Part shown: positions 46,568 through 55,906 of the stretch, piece by piece
Position numbering within the stretch: the first letter of the stretch is position 1
How the letters are laid out: each line of letters starts with the position of its first letter
NCBI GenBank assembly: GCA_016717725.1
Contig: JADKFA010000005.1
Location: forward strand, 1-64,000
DNA from: Bacteroidota bacterium
GTDB taxonomy: Bacteria > Bacteroidota > Bacteroidia > AKYH767-A > OLB10
Direction of reading: 5' to 3'
Length of the DNA: 64,000 nucleotides
The notes under the pieces: model-generated
What the model saw: only the letters and a program-made list of their open reading frames with translations
Database searches by the model: none
Told to the model about the DNA's origin: nothing
Position numbers and translations under genes: made by a program

Positions 46568-47056
46568 TACCAATTACAAGTATATTTTAGTTCAAAGCTG
46601 CGACGTATTTTTTTTGCCAAGACGATTTAAAAAAATCGTTGCATAGCCATAGCCTACGGAACTATTTTTTTAAGAAGTATTGGTGAAAAAGAGTCCCGAT
46701 AGCTATCGCATAGGCGTCAGGCTAATTTAGGGTTTAGCAACGATTTGAAGTTGGTTTTGATGGCTATCATCCAATTCGTAGAGACGCCATTAATGGCGTC
46801 TCTACAGGAATTCACCCCCTTAATAGATCCCGCCTTCCATAAAATTGGATGAAATCCAATTTTATGGAAGGCGGGATCATCAGTACCAATCAATAAATTA
46901 TTTTAGATGCATGACAAGTCAAATATTTTTGAAAGAAACTATAATTTTTAAGAGTGAAAAGTCTGTTAATTTTCCCTGAAAAATCACTTCTTAGCCTGAC
47001 GCCTATGCGATAGCTATCGGGAAGCAGATAGGACTAAAATATACTTATATTTGGTA
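46567..47056. mobile_element. MITE-like 490-bp inverted-repeat element
   Basis: Bounded by 26-bp imperfect terminal inverted repeats (46567-46592 and 47031-47056, 23 of 26 matching). A nested, perfect 31-bp inverted repeat lies inside (46694-46724 and 46991-47021). Between these arms are a perfect 28-bp palindrome of the GTAGAGAC family (46778-46805) and a perfect 24-bp stem with 5-nt loop (46826-46849/46855-46878). It contains no open frame. This is the architecture of a non-autonomous element made of stacked palindromes; no transposase gene is in the window. Confidence 0.75.
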
Positions 47057-47082
47057 TCTATGCCGTTTGCAAACGGATAATT

Positions 47083-47120
47083 AAACTCCGAATTGGCTAA
47101 GGCAAATTCGGAGTTTTTTT
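47083..47120 (+). terminator. Terminator-like hairpin between repeat elements
   Basis: AAACTCCGAATT (47083-47094) pairs perfectly with AATTCGGAGTTT (47105-47116), followed by more T. A CCGTTTGCAAACGG palindrome lies just upstream (47063-47076). No gene immediately precedes it, so it may end a transcript of the inverted-repeat element. Confidence 0.7.
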
Positions 47121-47155
47121 ATGCCTATTGTGAGAGCAGAAAATGTAATTATCCC

Positions 47156-47344
47156 AAAAAAGTCATTGGACTTTTTTGCTCTATGAGCTGACGATTGATT
47201 TTGAAGCAATAATTCAAATAATGTTGTTAAAACGCAAGTAAGAATTGCTTCAAAATCAATGTCAGGGTTAATCCCGACAATTCATTGATGAATCAATGAA
47301 TTCGTCGCCATACGGCACAATTGTCATTTCTAATGACAATTGTG
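47156..47344. repeat. Array of five back-to-back perfect hairpins
   Basis: Within 190 bp: AAAAAAGTC/GACTTTTTT (47156-47177, 4-nt loop); a 17-bp stem ATTGATTTTGAAGCAAT (47194-47210 with 47244-47260); GTC-A-GGG/CCC-GAC (47261-47278); AATTCATTGAT/ATCAATGAATT with a 2-nt loop (47279-47302); and CACAATTGTCATT/AATGACAATTGTG with a 3-nt loop (47316-47344). A weak outer pair AATTATCCC/GGGATTATT (47147-47155, 47344-47352) brackets them. No open frame. It lies directly upstream of the promoter of the RhuM-Fic gene. Confidence 0.85.
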
Positions 47345-47351
47345 GGATTAT

Positions 47352-47381
47352 TTTGAATTTGTAAATTTTGATTTATATTTG
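47352..47381 (+). promoter_or_regulatory. RhuM-Fic promoter (TTTG, 18 bp, TATATTTG)
   Basis: TTTG at 47352-47355 and TATATTTG at 47374-47381 form a near-perfect Bacteroidota promoter with 18-bp spacing. The leader to the ATG at 47602 would be about 215 nt, unusually long compared with other genes here, and includes a CTTC-TCCTC/GGAGGA-type stem near 47525-47555. Confidence 0.6.
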
Positions 47382-47601
47382 CATCCTTGATAAACGGATA
47401 TAACTCCTTTTATTAAGACATTAAATAATAAAAATATTTTTTATAAAAATTTAACAAAACAGTTTAAAAAGTGAATCATCTATAATTCGATTAATTAATC
47501 AAGGTAGGGTATCCTCTCCTTCTTCATCCTCTTTATTTAGGAGGAAGAGATTGTGCCTTTGGTTGATTTTGTGGGTAGATGGTTTTACTTCAAGGGAGTA
47601 A

Positions 47602-48573
47602 ATGAAAAATCAAATTGAAATTTATCAAACTTTGGATCATTCAATTAAAATTGCCGTTCGATTTGAAAATGATTCCGTATGGTTATCTCAGCAGCAACTT
47701 GCTATTTTATTTGAGCAAACGAAGCAAAATATTAGTTTGCATATTACAAATTGCTTTTTAGAAGGTGAGTTGGACAAAAAGTCAACTGTCAAGGATTTCT
47801 TGACAGTTCAAACTGAAGGTAAAAGAAAAGTGAAGCGTACTATTGCTTATTATAACCTGGATTTAATAATTTCTGTAGGATATAGAGTGAAGTCAAAGGT
47901 CGGAACACAATTTCGCCAATGGGCTACAACTAGATTAAAGGAATATTTGGTGCAAGGATATGCAATCAATGAAAGACGCTTATTAGAAAAGCAGCAACAA
48001 GTAGAGTACTTGAAAACTGGAATCAGAATATTAAGTAGAGCAATTGAAGAACAGGTTAATGTTTCTGATAGCGAATCTTTACGAATTTTTGCTAAAGGTC
48101 TAACATTGTTGGAGGATTTTGATAATGAATTGTTAGATCAGTCGAGTAGAACTGAAGCAAAGATCAAGTACCCTAAATTAAAAGATTATTTTCATTTGAT
48201 AAATAAAATGCAGTTATCAATAAATTCGAAAGTATTTGCTAAGCCAAAGGACAATAGTTTTGAAAGTTCAGTTCGCTTGATTGAACAAAGTTTTAATGGT
48301 AAAGAATTCTATATTGGGTTAGAGGAAAAAGCTGCGATGCTTTTATATCTTATTGTTAAGAATCATTCATTTGTAGATGGGAATAAGAGAATCGGTGCAG
48401 CTTGTTTTTTGTTTTTCTTAGAAAAAAATAATTTGCTGATTAATAAATTTCAACAACCCATTTTAAGCAACGAGGCATTGGCTTCCTTAACGTTGTTTGT
48501 CGCTTCTAGTCGGCCTAGTGAGATGGGAACAGTAAAGAAGTTAATTATTAGCATTCTTAATAGAAATCAATAG
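47602..48573 (+). CDS. RhuM-Fic/Doc fusion protein
   Basis: A 323-residue protein in two parts. The N-terminal third is the RhuM domain: VRFENDSVWLSQQQLAILFEQ (a KilA-N/Bro-like DNA-binding pattern), then TIAYYNLDLIISVGYRVKS and FRQWATTRLKEYLVQGYAIN. The C-terminal part (about residues 190-323) is a Fic/Doc domain with HSFVDGNKRIGA (His255); the NKR version of the motif is that of Doc toxins, which phosphorylate rather than AMPylate their target. No separate antitoxin gene is adjacent; the RhuM domain may control it. Fusions of this sort are common in bacterial accessory regions. Confidence 0.9.
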   Translation: MKNQIEIYQTLDHSIKIAVRFENDSVWLSQQQLAILFEQTKQNISLHITNCFLEGELDKKSTVKDFLTVQTEGKRKVKRTIAYYNLDLIISVGYRVKSKVGTQFRQWATTRLKEYLVQGYAINERRLLEKQQQVEYLKTGIRILSRAIEEQVNVSDSESLRIFAKGLTLLEDFDNELLDQSSRTEAKIKYPKLKDYFHLINKMQLSINSKVFAKPKDNSFESSVRLIEQSFNGKEFYIGLEEKAAMLLYLIVKNHSFVDGNKRIGAACFLFFLEKNNLLINKFQQPILSNEALASLTLFVASSRPSEMGTVKKLIISILNRNQ

Positions 48574-48624
48574 AAGGAGTCTGTCTATTTAACAAAAATA
48601 TTTTAACTTTAAACAATTTATAAA

Positions 48625-50411
48625 ATGGAATTAACGAAAGAGCAAATCGAAATTGTAAACTCATCGGGCAATATCAAAATTAATGCAGTTGCGGGATCTG
48701 GGAAAACAACGACGATTATAGAGTATGCAAAGTCCCGACCTAAGTCGGCAAAAATTCTTTACTTGGCTTTTAATAAGTCGGTGAAGTTAGAAGCGATGAA
48801 AAAGTTTGCCGAGCAAAGATTGACGAATGTAAAAGTGGAAACGGCTCATTCATTAGCCTATAAACATATTGTGATGGGCAGTGATTATCGAGTAAAGCCT
48901 TTAGCTACAAAACGCATGAAATCGCGGAGTTGTTGGGACTAAAGGGGAATGGGGAAAAGCATAATGAATTTGTGATTGCCAATCATATTCTGAAATTTAT
49001 TGCATTTTTCTGCAATAGCGATAAGGAGAAAATTCAAGAGTTAAATTATTTGGATACCATCAGCGATAAAAAGGCGAGGGCATTCGTGCAATCTTTTTAC
49101 GATTATATTGTAAAACAATCCCTGTTGTTGTTAAGCAGGATGGATAAAGGTGAAATTGAAATCACACACGATTTCTATTTAAAGAAGTTTCAATTGACAA
49201 AGCCCAATTTGAAATACGATTATATTTTATTTGATGAAGGGCAAGATTCGTCTCCTGCAATGCTTGATATCTTCCTCAATCAGAAGGCAACGAAGGTGAT
49301 TGTGGGCGATACGAATCAACAAATTTATGGATGGCGTTATGCTGTAAATTCATTGGAAAAAGCCGATTTCAAAACATTTCATCTTTCTACTAGTTTTCGA
49401 TTTAGTCAAGATGTGGCAAAGTTGGCTGTTGATGTTTTAAAGTATAAAAATCATTTACAGCCACATCAAGAAATTCCAATCACTGGAAAAGGAACGAGTA
49501 AAAAGATAATTAGTAAAGCCGTCATTGCTCGAACCAATTTGGGGTTGCTTCTAAAAGCAATTGAATATGTATCGGAAAATAAAAATTCGAAGCGTATTTA
49601 TTTCGAAGGAAATATAAATTCCTATACTTATGCCGATGAAGGAGCATCACTCTATGATATTTTAAAATTGTACAATGGAAACCATCGATTCATCAAAGAC
49701 AATTTAATCAAATCGATGAAGGACTTGGAAGATCTAGAAGATTACATCAAGAAAACCGATGATGTGCAATTAGGAATGATGGTGGAGATTGTTCGTGAAT
49801 ATGGAAATGAAATTCCGGGAATCATCAATAATATCAAACGGCAACATGTAGAGAACGATGAAAAGGAAAAGGCAGAAATGGTTTTTTCAACCGTGCATCG
49901 CTGCAAAGGAATGGAATATGATTCCATTCAACTTGTCAACGATTTTATTAATGAAGAGAAATTAAAAAAGCTGAAGGAAGAAGAGAAAAAAGATGTGGCT
50001 TACCTCAGTCGATTAAACGAAGAAATAAATTTATTGTATGTCGCCATCACGCGTACTCGAAACAGTTTGCATATTCCAGAAGCGTTGCTCCCTGCAGAAT
50101 TTCCAGCATCTCCGCATATTCATGTGATGAAGGTTGTTGAAGAAGAGGAAGAAATTGAAGTTGAGAAATATATTAGCGACTATCGATTTAAAAAGAAAGT
50201 AGAGTCGTTGGAACGAGCTTATTCAGTAGAAGTAGTAAGAGAAAAACATAAGTCGGCCTATCGCCCATGGACACCTTTATTAGACGACGAACTCACCAAA
50301 ATGTATTGCGAAGGTATTACAGTGAAGGACATGGCAAAACATTTTGGAAGAACGAAAGGAGCTATAGAGTCACGGATTAGTAAACTCGAATTAATGGAAT
50401 TGTATGGGTAA
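48625..50411 (+). CDS. UvrD/FBH1-like superfamily 1 helicase with C-terminal HTH (one-base frame break)
   Basis: About 595 residues when read across the break. All helicase motifs are visible: I (NAVAGSGKTTTI), II (LFDEGQDSSPAML), III (GDTNQQIYGWR), IV (STSFRFSQD), V (STVHRCKGMEYD) and VI (NLLYVAITRTRNSL). This is close to the FBH1 branch. The C-terminal 50 residues (RPWTPLLDDELTKMYCEG, GRTKGAIESRI) form a Myb/SANT-like helix-turn-helix. The frame slips at the A4 run 48909-48912; a fifth A restores TKTHEIAELLGLKG. It starts 51 bp after the RhuM-Fic gene on the same strand, probably one unit, and ends at a strong terminator. Confidence 0.9.
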
Positions 50412-50441
50412 AGAAAATGAATAAGTTTAAGATGGTCATAA

Positions 50442-50476
50442 AAAAGCGTTCATCTAAATAGGTGAACGCTTTTCTT
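50442..50476 (+). terminator. Intrinsic terminator after helicase gene
   Basis: AAAAGCGTTCA (50442-50452) pairs perfectly with TGAACGCTTTT (50463-50473) across a 10-nt loop; the flanking A and T tracts make it work on both strands, matching the convergent gene on the right. Confidence 0.9.
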
Positions 50477-50616
50477 ATTATTTGAATTTGTTACGGTCGA
50501 ATAAATTTACCGTGAAAGTTACAAATTATTAAAACAAACTAATCTCTGATTTTTTTGAAGTAAATTCCGAATATATTTTCTCTTCAATTCATGTTGTTAT
50601 TTATGGATTTAATTTT

Positions 50617-52377
50617 TTACTGAGTGCGAATGCATTTTATATATAATGAGTTGAGAACACCAAGTTCAACGGTATTAGTTGTCATATCTTCAATTAAGAT
50701 ATCGCCACTTAACATAACTTCCATAGTATCACCAACAGCGCCATTTTTGATAATCGAAACAGACATATTCTGTGTTGTTGAATCAGTCCAAATAATGAAG
50801 TGGTTGTTGCCATAATCATACTCAATATCTAATGCTCCGTTTGGAAAATTTTGTAGAGAATAGGTGCCTGGTGTGAAGTTTGGGAAATTAAACAAATAAC
50901 ATTCTAGTCCTTGTGAGGGTGAATTAGTGAGGGCGGAAATATACATTTGATTACTGCTTGAATCATATCCACCTGAAAAATATTGAGGATTATTATAAGT
51001 TAAGTTGTTTGATGGGCTCGTTAGGTTAAATGAAAATGAAAGTCCTTGTGTGGTTGTCGTGTCACACAAAACAATGGTACCTACATCGAATGAATCTGGA
51101 TTGCAGGGCTGCGTAAAAGATGTATCAAATTGAGTGTTTGAATAATAAACAGTAACAGTTTGTGAGCCACACTGAATATTAGTATTTACAATTCCATTGG
51201 GAGCATAAATAAATGAATTGCTAGTAGAACCATTGAAATGAACATAAGTATTCATTGGTTGATTATTGCAATCAACAAAATTGGCTTTAAATTTTCCGAA
51301 TGAAATACTAATAAAAATAATATTGGGCACATTGTATGATTGTCCTGCGGTTAAAGCAGGAATACTTAAAATTGATGAGTTATCCCCAAGATATGTAGCG
51401 AAAATTGTAGACGGAAATCCACTGGGTACTTGGCCCGAGTAAAAACCGTTCTGATTAGTATATACACCTCCTAAGTAGTTGTAATAAATGAGCGCATTCA
51501 CAATTGGATTTCCGTAATTATCGTATACATATCCACTAATAGTTGCAGCTGGATATGGATCATCACAATTCCACCAAGAAAAATGTTCCACTTGCCCTAC
51601 ATAATTATTTCCTTGTTTGGTAGCTATACCTTCTTCGATCCATAAACTTTTAGTTTCATCGAAATACCAAAGCGGAATGGTTGCAGGTGCAGAAGCTAAT
51701 TGAGTGGATGCAATGGGAAGTTGGATATTGGCTTTTATTCCGGGACCTAACTGTAGTGGATTACCGTTATTGTCCGTGAGTTCTACGCCGATCATCCCAT
51801 AGCTAATTAATTTTACCGAATTGCTTGCACTGTCCTCTGCCATTAAATCTCCACCGGGAATTAGTGCACCGAAATTAGGATCTGATGTAGTAAGATGTTT
51901 AGAAGTAATATTTACAGGTCCATTGTAAGGCAATCCTGTTGCAGTTACAAAAGCATTGGCTGGAAAAACAACCGTCGCTCCAGCATTTGTTACGGATCCG
52001 CCTGTAGAGCTTTGTATGCTCGTTGCAGCTGCTTTTTGTGGCATCACCAAATTGCAATATTGAACAGTAGAATTTCTTGGAATAAATCCACTCGAACGAT
52101 TCCAATATCCAGCCTTTGTTGCTTTTACCACTGCTCGCGATTTATTGACACTTACTTTTTCAATTAAATAAATTCCGTTACCATCAGTTTGATCGATTTT
52201 GTTACCAACTTGAACAGTGACATTGGGAATACCTTGTCCATTCTCATCGTTGATTTGCCCGGCAAGGGAGATGGAATAAGTGTTTGAAACACTGGGTGAA
52301 TCGTTGTTCTCATCTTTGTTGCAGGAAATATTAAATACAAGAAACAAGCAAAGTAAAATCAGACTAAAATTTTTCAT
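50617..52377 (-). CDS. Lipoprotein with carboxypeptidase-regulatory-like domains
   Basis: A 586-residue surface or periplasmic lipoprotein. MKNFSLILLCLFLVFNISCNKD is a lipoprotein signal with the lipidated Cys at about residue 19. A first CarboxypepD_reg-like beta domain follows (SLAGQINDENGQGIPNVTVQ and TDGNGIYLIEKV). The central part resembles ZU5/adhesin-type surface proteins (GATVVFPANAF, MIGVELTDNNGNPL). A second regulatory-like domain is at about residues 285-335 (ATISGYVYDNYGNPIVNALI). ATG at 52377 is chosen because it starts the signal peptide; the frame is open 31 codons further up. Function unknown. Confidence 0.88.
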   Translation of the reverse strand: MKNFSLILLCLFLVFNISCNKDENNDSPSVSNTYSISLAGQINDENGQGIPNVTVQVGNKIDQTDGNGIYLIEKVSVNKSRAVVKATKAGYWNRSSGFIPRNSTVQYCNLVMPQKAAATSIQSSTGGSVTNAGATVVFPANAFVTATGLPYNGPVNITSKHLTTSDPNFGALIPGGDLMAEDSASNSVKLISYGMIGVELTDNNGNPLQLGPGIKANIQLPIASTQLASAPATIPLWYFDETKSLWIEEGIATKQGNNYVGQVEHFSWWNCDDPYPAATISGYVYDNYGNPIVNALIYYNYLGGVYTNQNGFYSGQVPSGFPSTIFATYLGDNSSILSIPALTAGQSYNVPNIIFISISFGKFKANFVDCNNQPMNTYVHFNGSTSNSFIYAPNGIVNTNIQCGSQTVTVYYSNTQFDTSFTQPCNPDSFDVGTIVLCDTTTTQGLSFSFNLTSPSNNLTYNNPQYFSGGYDSSSNQMYISALTNSPSQGLECYLFNFPNFTPGTYSLQNFPNGALDIEYDYGNNHFIIWTDSTTQNMSVSIIKNGAVGDTMEVMLSGDILIEDMTTNTVELGVLNSLYIKCIRTQ

Positions 52378-52520
52378 AGGATGTAAATTTAAAATGGTTA
52401 AAACGTATAGTTTAATGCTATGATACTTTGTTAAAGTAACGATGCAAATAAATTCCAGTAAAATCCACAACTCACTCTGTGACCCTTACAGATTCACGAA
52501 AATATCAGGCTGATTTCAAC

Positions 52521-53741
52521 TCAATCAACCTGGGCAAAACGATAAACACCACTACGACTACTTTTTGTATGGATGATCACCGTATAAATTCCTTTTGCTA
52601 AATATCCTTTTTCCCAAATTATTTCTTTGCCCTGACTCTCTTTATTGCCTATGCGTTGCGTCGCTGCATTGTACACTTCAATAGAGCGAATTTCTTCACC
52701 ATTACGTAAACTAATAATTAATTGCGTGGATTCATTTTTGACTAAAATATTTTCTGCTGCAATTTCACCGATGCCAACACCAGTAATAATGTATGGTCCT
52801 GATGTGGCTACACAACCTAACGAATCGGTAATGGTAATCGTGTAGGTGCCATTGGAAAGTGCTGTCCAAGTTTGTGCATTAGCTCCTAAAATCGGAGTCC
52901 CATTTAAATTCCATTGATAGCTCGCTGCCGTAATGGAAGATGTCATGGTATTGCCGTTTGGAAAAATTACAGGTGCCGTAGTTGTTTGGTTCCACGGAAC
53001 GAGGGCACTCCAAGTTGTACTAGCCGTAGTTCCATTATTTGCATTTGCAGTTTGATCTACAATGGTTGTTCCAGTTCCTGCATTGAATCTCCAATATCCT
53101 ACTAATCCTGTTTCTTGTGCAACATCTAGAAGATGACCTCTTTTTGAATTAATTTCTGCTGTATCTAAAGCACGGTCCCAAATGCGAACTTCATCAATTT
53201 GTCCCGCCCAGTATCGTGTTTGACCTTGTGTTTGATCAGACAATCTGCCAATTCTAATTGGATAAGCCAACCCTTGTATCATTCCAAAAGGAAGTGCTGT
53301 GGCACCCTTTTGTACGCCGTTGATGAAAACTCGAACTGAATCACCATCATAAGTACCCGCTACATGATACCAGGTATTGATAGTCATTGCTCCAGTCAAA
53401 CTGGTAGCAGTTATCCATGAAATGGGTGCCCCCAAAGAATCTTTACCGCAAACAGAGAAATTAAGTTGTCCATTGTTTCCGGCTCTCAAAACATAGCCTT
53501 GCTCGCCCAAACTCCAGCTGTGTTTACAAAGGATAGTTCCATCATAACTATTGGCCGCCCAACTGGTAGCCCTAACCCATGCCTCTACGGTAATCGCATT
53601 GGCAGGTGCCAAATTCACATCGGTAGTGAAATTTACGGAGGCAGCAGAGAAGCTTAAAGAGTTTGTGTTTGGTAAACAGGGCTGTGCATCAGCGTAGTGA
53701 TTGAGCCCAATAAATAGAAGAAATGTGGATAGTAAACGCAT
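52521..53741 (-). CDS. LamG-domain secreted T9SS protein
   Basis: A 406-residue exported protein. The signal peptide ends at about YADAQP. A LamG/concanavalin-like jelly roll spans residues about 30-215 (ITVEAWVRATSW, WYHVAGTYDGDSVRVFING, WAGQIDEVRIWDRALDTAEI and GLVGYWRFNAGTG). A short Ig-like segment (SYQWNLNGTPILGANAQTW) and a degenerate T9SS tail (SIEVYNAATQRIG, LAKGIYTVIIHT) follow. It may bind carbohydrate. It lies downstream of, and on the opposite strand to, ispG. Confidence 0.88.
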   Translation of the reverse strand: MRLLSTFLLFIGLNHYADAQPCLPNTNSLSFSAASVNFTTDVNLAPANAITVEAWVRATSWAANSYDGTILCKHSWSLGEQGYVLRAGNNGQLNFSVCGKDSLGAPISWITATSLTGAMTINTWYHVAGTYDGDSVRVFINGVQKGATALPFGMIQGLAYPIRIGRLSDQTQGQTRYWAGQIDEVRIWDRALDTAEINSKRGHLLDVAQETGLVGYWRFNAGTGTTIVDQTANANNGTTASTTWSALVPWNQTTTAPVIFPNGNTMTSSITAASYQWNLNGTPILGANAQTWTALSNGTYTITITDSLGCVATSGPYIITGVGIGEIAAENILVKNESTQLIISLRNGEEIRSIEVYNAATQRIGNKESQGKEIIWEKGYLAKGIYTVIIHTKSSRSGVYRFAQVD

Positions 53742-53832
53742 GGTTGTTAATTTTATACTACGAATGTATGTTTTTTTATTATAACATCAAATATTCTGTA
53801 AAACAATTAGGGTTATAGTACGTTTTGTCAAG

Positions 53833-53840
53833 TATCTTTG
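53833..53840 (+). promoter_or_regulatory. -7 box TATCTTTG at the ispG start
   Basis: A perfect TAnnTTTG box 7 bp before the ispG ATG, again implying a leader of only a few bases. A -33 candidate (TTAG, 53807-53810) has non-ideal spacing. Confidence 0.45.
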
Positions 53841-53847
53841 CACTTGT

Positions 53848-55827
53848 ATGACGTTAGAAAGCCTTTCTGGACTGTATTGTAATAGCCTGACCCGATATGA
53901 TCGGTTGTTAACTCGTGAAGTAATGCTAGGGGATATTGGCTTGGGTGGGAATAATCCTATCAGAGTGCAAAGTATGACCACTACGGATACGATGGATACC
54001 CTTGCCACCGTGGAGCAATCGATAAGGATGATTGAGGCAGGTTGTGAATTTGTGCGTATCACCGCCCCTAATATTAGTGAAGCAAAAAATTTAGCGAATA
54101 TCAAACAAGAATTGGCTAAGCGCGGATATAAAACTCCCTTAATAGCCGATATACATTTTACGCCTAATGCGGCAGAAGCTGCAGCACGTATTGTAGAAAA
54201 AGTGCGAATTAATCCGGGCAATTTTGCCGATAAGAAGAAATTTGCTTTTATTGATTATGATGATGCTGCTTACAATGAAGAGTTGGATCGCATCCGTGAA
54301 CGTTTCATTCCGCTATTAAAAATTTGTAAAGAGTATGGAACTGCAATGCGTATCGGAACAAATCATGGTTCGTTGAGCGACCGTATCATGAGTCGTTATG
54401 GCGATACCGCACATGGTATGGTGGAGTCGGCGTTGGAATTTTTACGTATCGCCGAGAGTGAAAATTATCATAACATCGTCTTGAGTATGAAGTCGAGTAA
54501 TCCACAGGTGATGGTGCAAGCTTATCGTACTCTTATTCAACGGATGCACCAGGAGGGGATGAATTATCCCTTGCATTTAGGAGTGACAGAGGCAGGTGAA
54601 GGAGAAGATGGACGTATAAAATCAGCTGCAGGTATTGGTACTTTACTGGAAGATGGTATAGGCGATACCGTTAGAGTGTCACTCACGGAAGATCCAGAAT
54701 TTGAAATCCCCATTGCTAAAGCGTTAGTGAATCGATATCATAATCGCTCAACACATGCTCCTTTGCCAGAATTCCCGGAAGTGCAATTTGAAGATGGAAG
54801 GATTGTTTTAAATTCAGGAGAAGAGTTTGGGTTTACTCCTTTTGATTATGAGCGAAGAGTAAGTCGTGAAGTGAATAATATTGGAGCACATCAAGTGCCT
54901 CGCGTTATCGCTGATTATTCGAAGGTGGAAAAATTATCAGCCGCTTCTTTTTTTCCAGTTGGATATAATTATTCTGTTCCGACCGATAAATGGAATTTAA
55001 GTGATCAAGCTTGCGATTATATTTATACAGGAAACAGAAATATCGATTTCGAAATTCCAGGTACACTCGGAATTATTGTAGATGCAACTGCATGGAAGGA
55101 AAAAGATCGTTGTTATCCTTTGTTTTCCTTAGATGGATTTTTAGTAGCTGAAAATAAATCGAAGCAGCTTAATTTTATTTCGGTGCAGACAGATGGTATT
55201 ACGGAACTTGGAAAACATCATCAAGTATTAAAAGATTCGAATGGAGTAGTGGTGCTATCTACCAAGAATGAACATGCAATGCCGGCATTGCGTCAAGCAT
55301 TTATTTTGATGAAGCAGATGAAGTTCGATCTTCCCGTAGTCATTCACCGAAACTATGAAGGATTAACAGAGGAGCAAATTCAATTATACGCTTCCACCGA
55401 TTTAGGGGCATTGCTGTTAGATGGTTTTGGCGATGGAGTAATGATTTCTTCTAGTACTTCCATCTCCCCGCAAAAGTTAAACAGTTTAGCCTTCGGAATT
55501 TTACAAGCAGCACGAACACGCATTAGTAAAACAGAATATATTTCTTGCCCCAGTTGCGGCCGAACGCTTTTCGATTTGCAAGAAACCACCGCAAAAATTC
55601 GTACCCGCACCGATCACCTCAAAGGATTAAAGATTGGTATCATGGGTTGCATTGTGAATGGTCCTGGTGAAATGGCGGATGCCGATTATGGTTATGTAGG
55701 ATCCGGTCCTGGCAAAATTACACTCTACAAAGGACGTGAAGTAGTTCAAAAAAGCATCAACACAGAATTGGCTGTAGATGCATTGATCGATTTAATAAAA
55801 GAACACGGGGATTGGATCGAGAAATAA
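53848..55827 (+). CDS. ispG: 4-hydroxy-3-methylbut-2-enyl-diphosphate synthase, long form
   Basis: Penultimate step of the MEP pathway: converts MEcPP to HMBPP using a 4Fe-4S cluster. The 659-residue protein is the long plant/Bacteroidota type, with an N-terminal TIM barrel (VQSMTTTDTMDT, ADIHFTPNAAEAAAR), a central insert of about 250 residues (A* domain) and the cluster domain at the C-terminus. The cluster ligands are in CPSCGRTLFDL and MGCIVNGPGEMADAD. It shares the pathway with dxs at 8583 but is about 45 kb away. Complete. Confidence 0.97.
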   Translation: MTLESLSGLYCNSLTRYDRLLTREVMLGDIGLGGNNPIRVQSMTTTDTMDTLATVEQSIRMIEAGCEFVRITAPNISEAKNLANIKQELAKRGYKTPLIADIHFTPNAAEAAARIVEKVRINPGNFADKKKFAFIDYDDAAYNEELDRIRERFIPLLKICKEYGTAMRIGTNHGSLSDRIMSRYGDTAHGMVESALEFLRIAESENYHNIVLSMKSSNPQVMVQAYRTLIQRMHQEGMNYPLHLGVTEAGEGEDGRIKSAAGIGTLLEDGIGDTVRVSLTEDPEFEIPIAKALVNRYHNRSTHAPLPEFPEVQFEDGRIVLNSGEEFGFTPFDYERRVSREVNNIGAHQVPRVIADYSKVEKLSAASFFPVGYNYSVPTDKWNLSDQACDYIYTGNRNIDFEIPGTLGIIVDATAWKEKDRCYPLFSLDGFLVAENKSKQLNFISVQTDGITELGKHHQVLKDSNGVVVLSTKNEHAMPALRQAFILMKQMKFDLPVVIHRNYEGLTEEQIQLYASTDLGALLLDGFGDGVMISSSTSISPQKLNSLAFGILQAARTRISKTEYISCPSCGRTLFDLQETTAKIRTRTDHLKGLKIGIMGCIVNGPGEMADADYGYVGSGPGKITLYKGREVVQKSINTELAVDALIDLIKEHGDWIEK

Positions 55828-55858
55828 TTCAGAACGAAAAGCAATCATAAAGAATCAT

Positions 55859-55872
55859 AGCGAAGCCTCGCT
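55859..55872. repeat. AGCGAAGCCTCGCT hairpin
   Basis: A shortened member of the TCGCGA-AGCC-TCGCGA hairpin family, 31 bp after the ispG stop, between two convergent genes. Confidence 0.65.
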
Positions 55873-55906
55873 ACCATCATAAAAAATCAGTGGCCCATCA
55901 GAAATT

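Noticed and set aside
47083..47352. Hairpin cluster as a retron msr-msd or DGR template
   Set aside because: No reverse transcriptase gene lies nearby, and the hairpins lack the expected priming layout.
53787..54221. Open frame on the minus strand opposite ispG
   Set aside because: It is antisense to the conserved ispG barrel and matches no known protein pattern.
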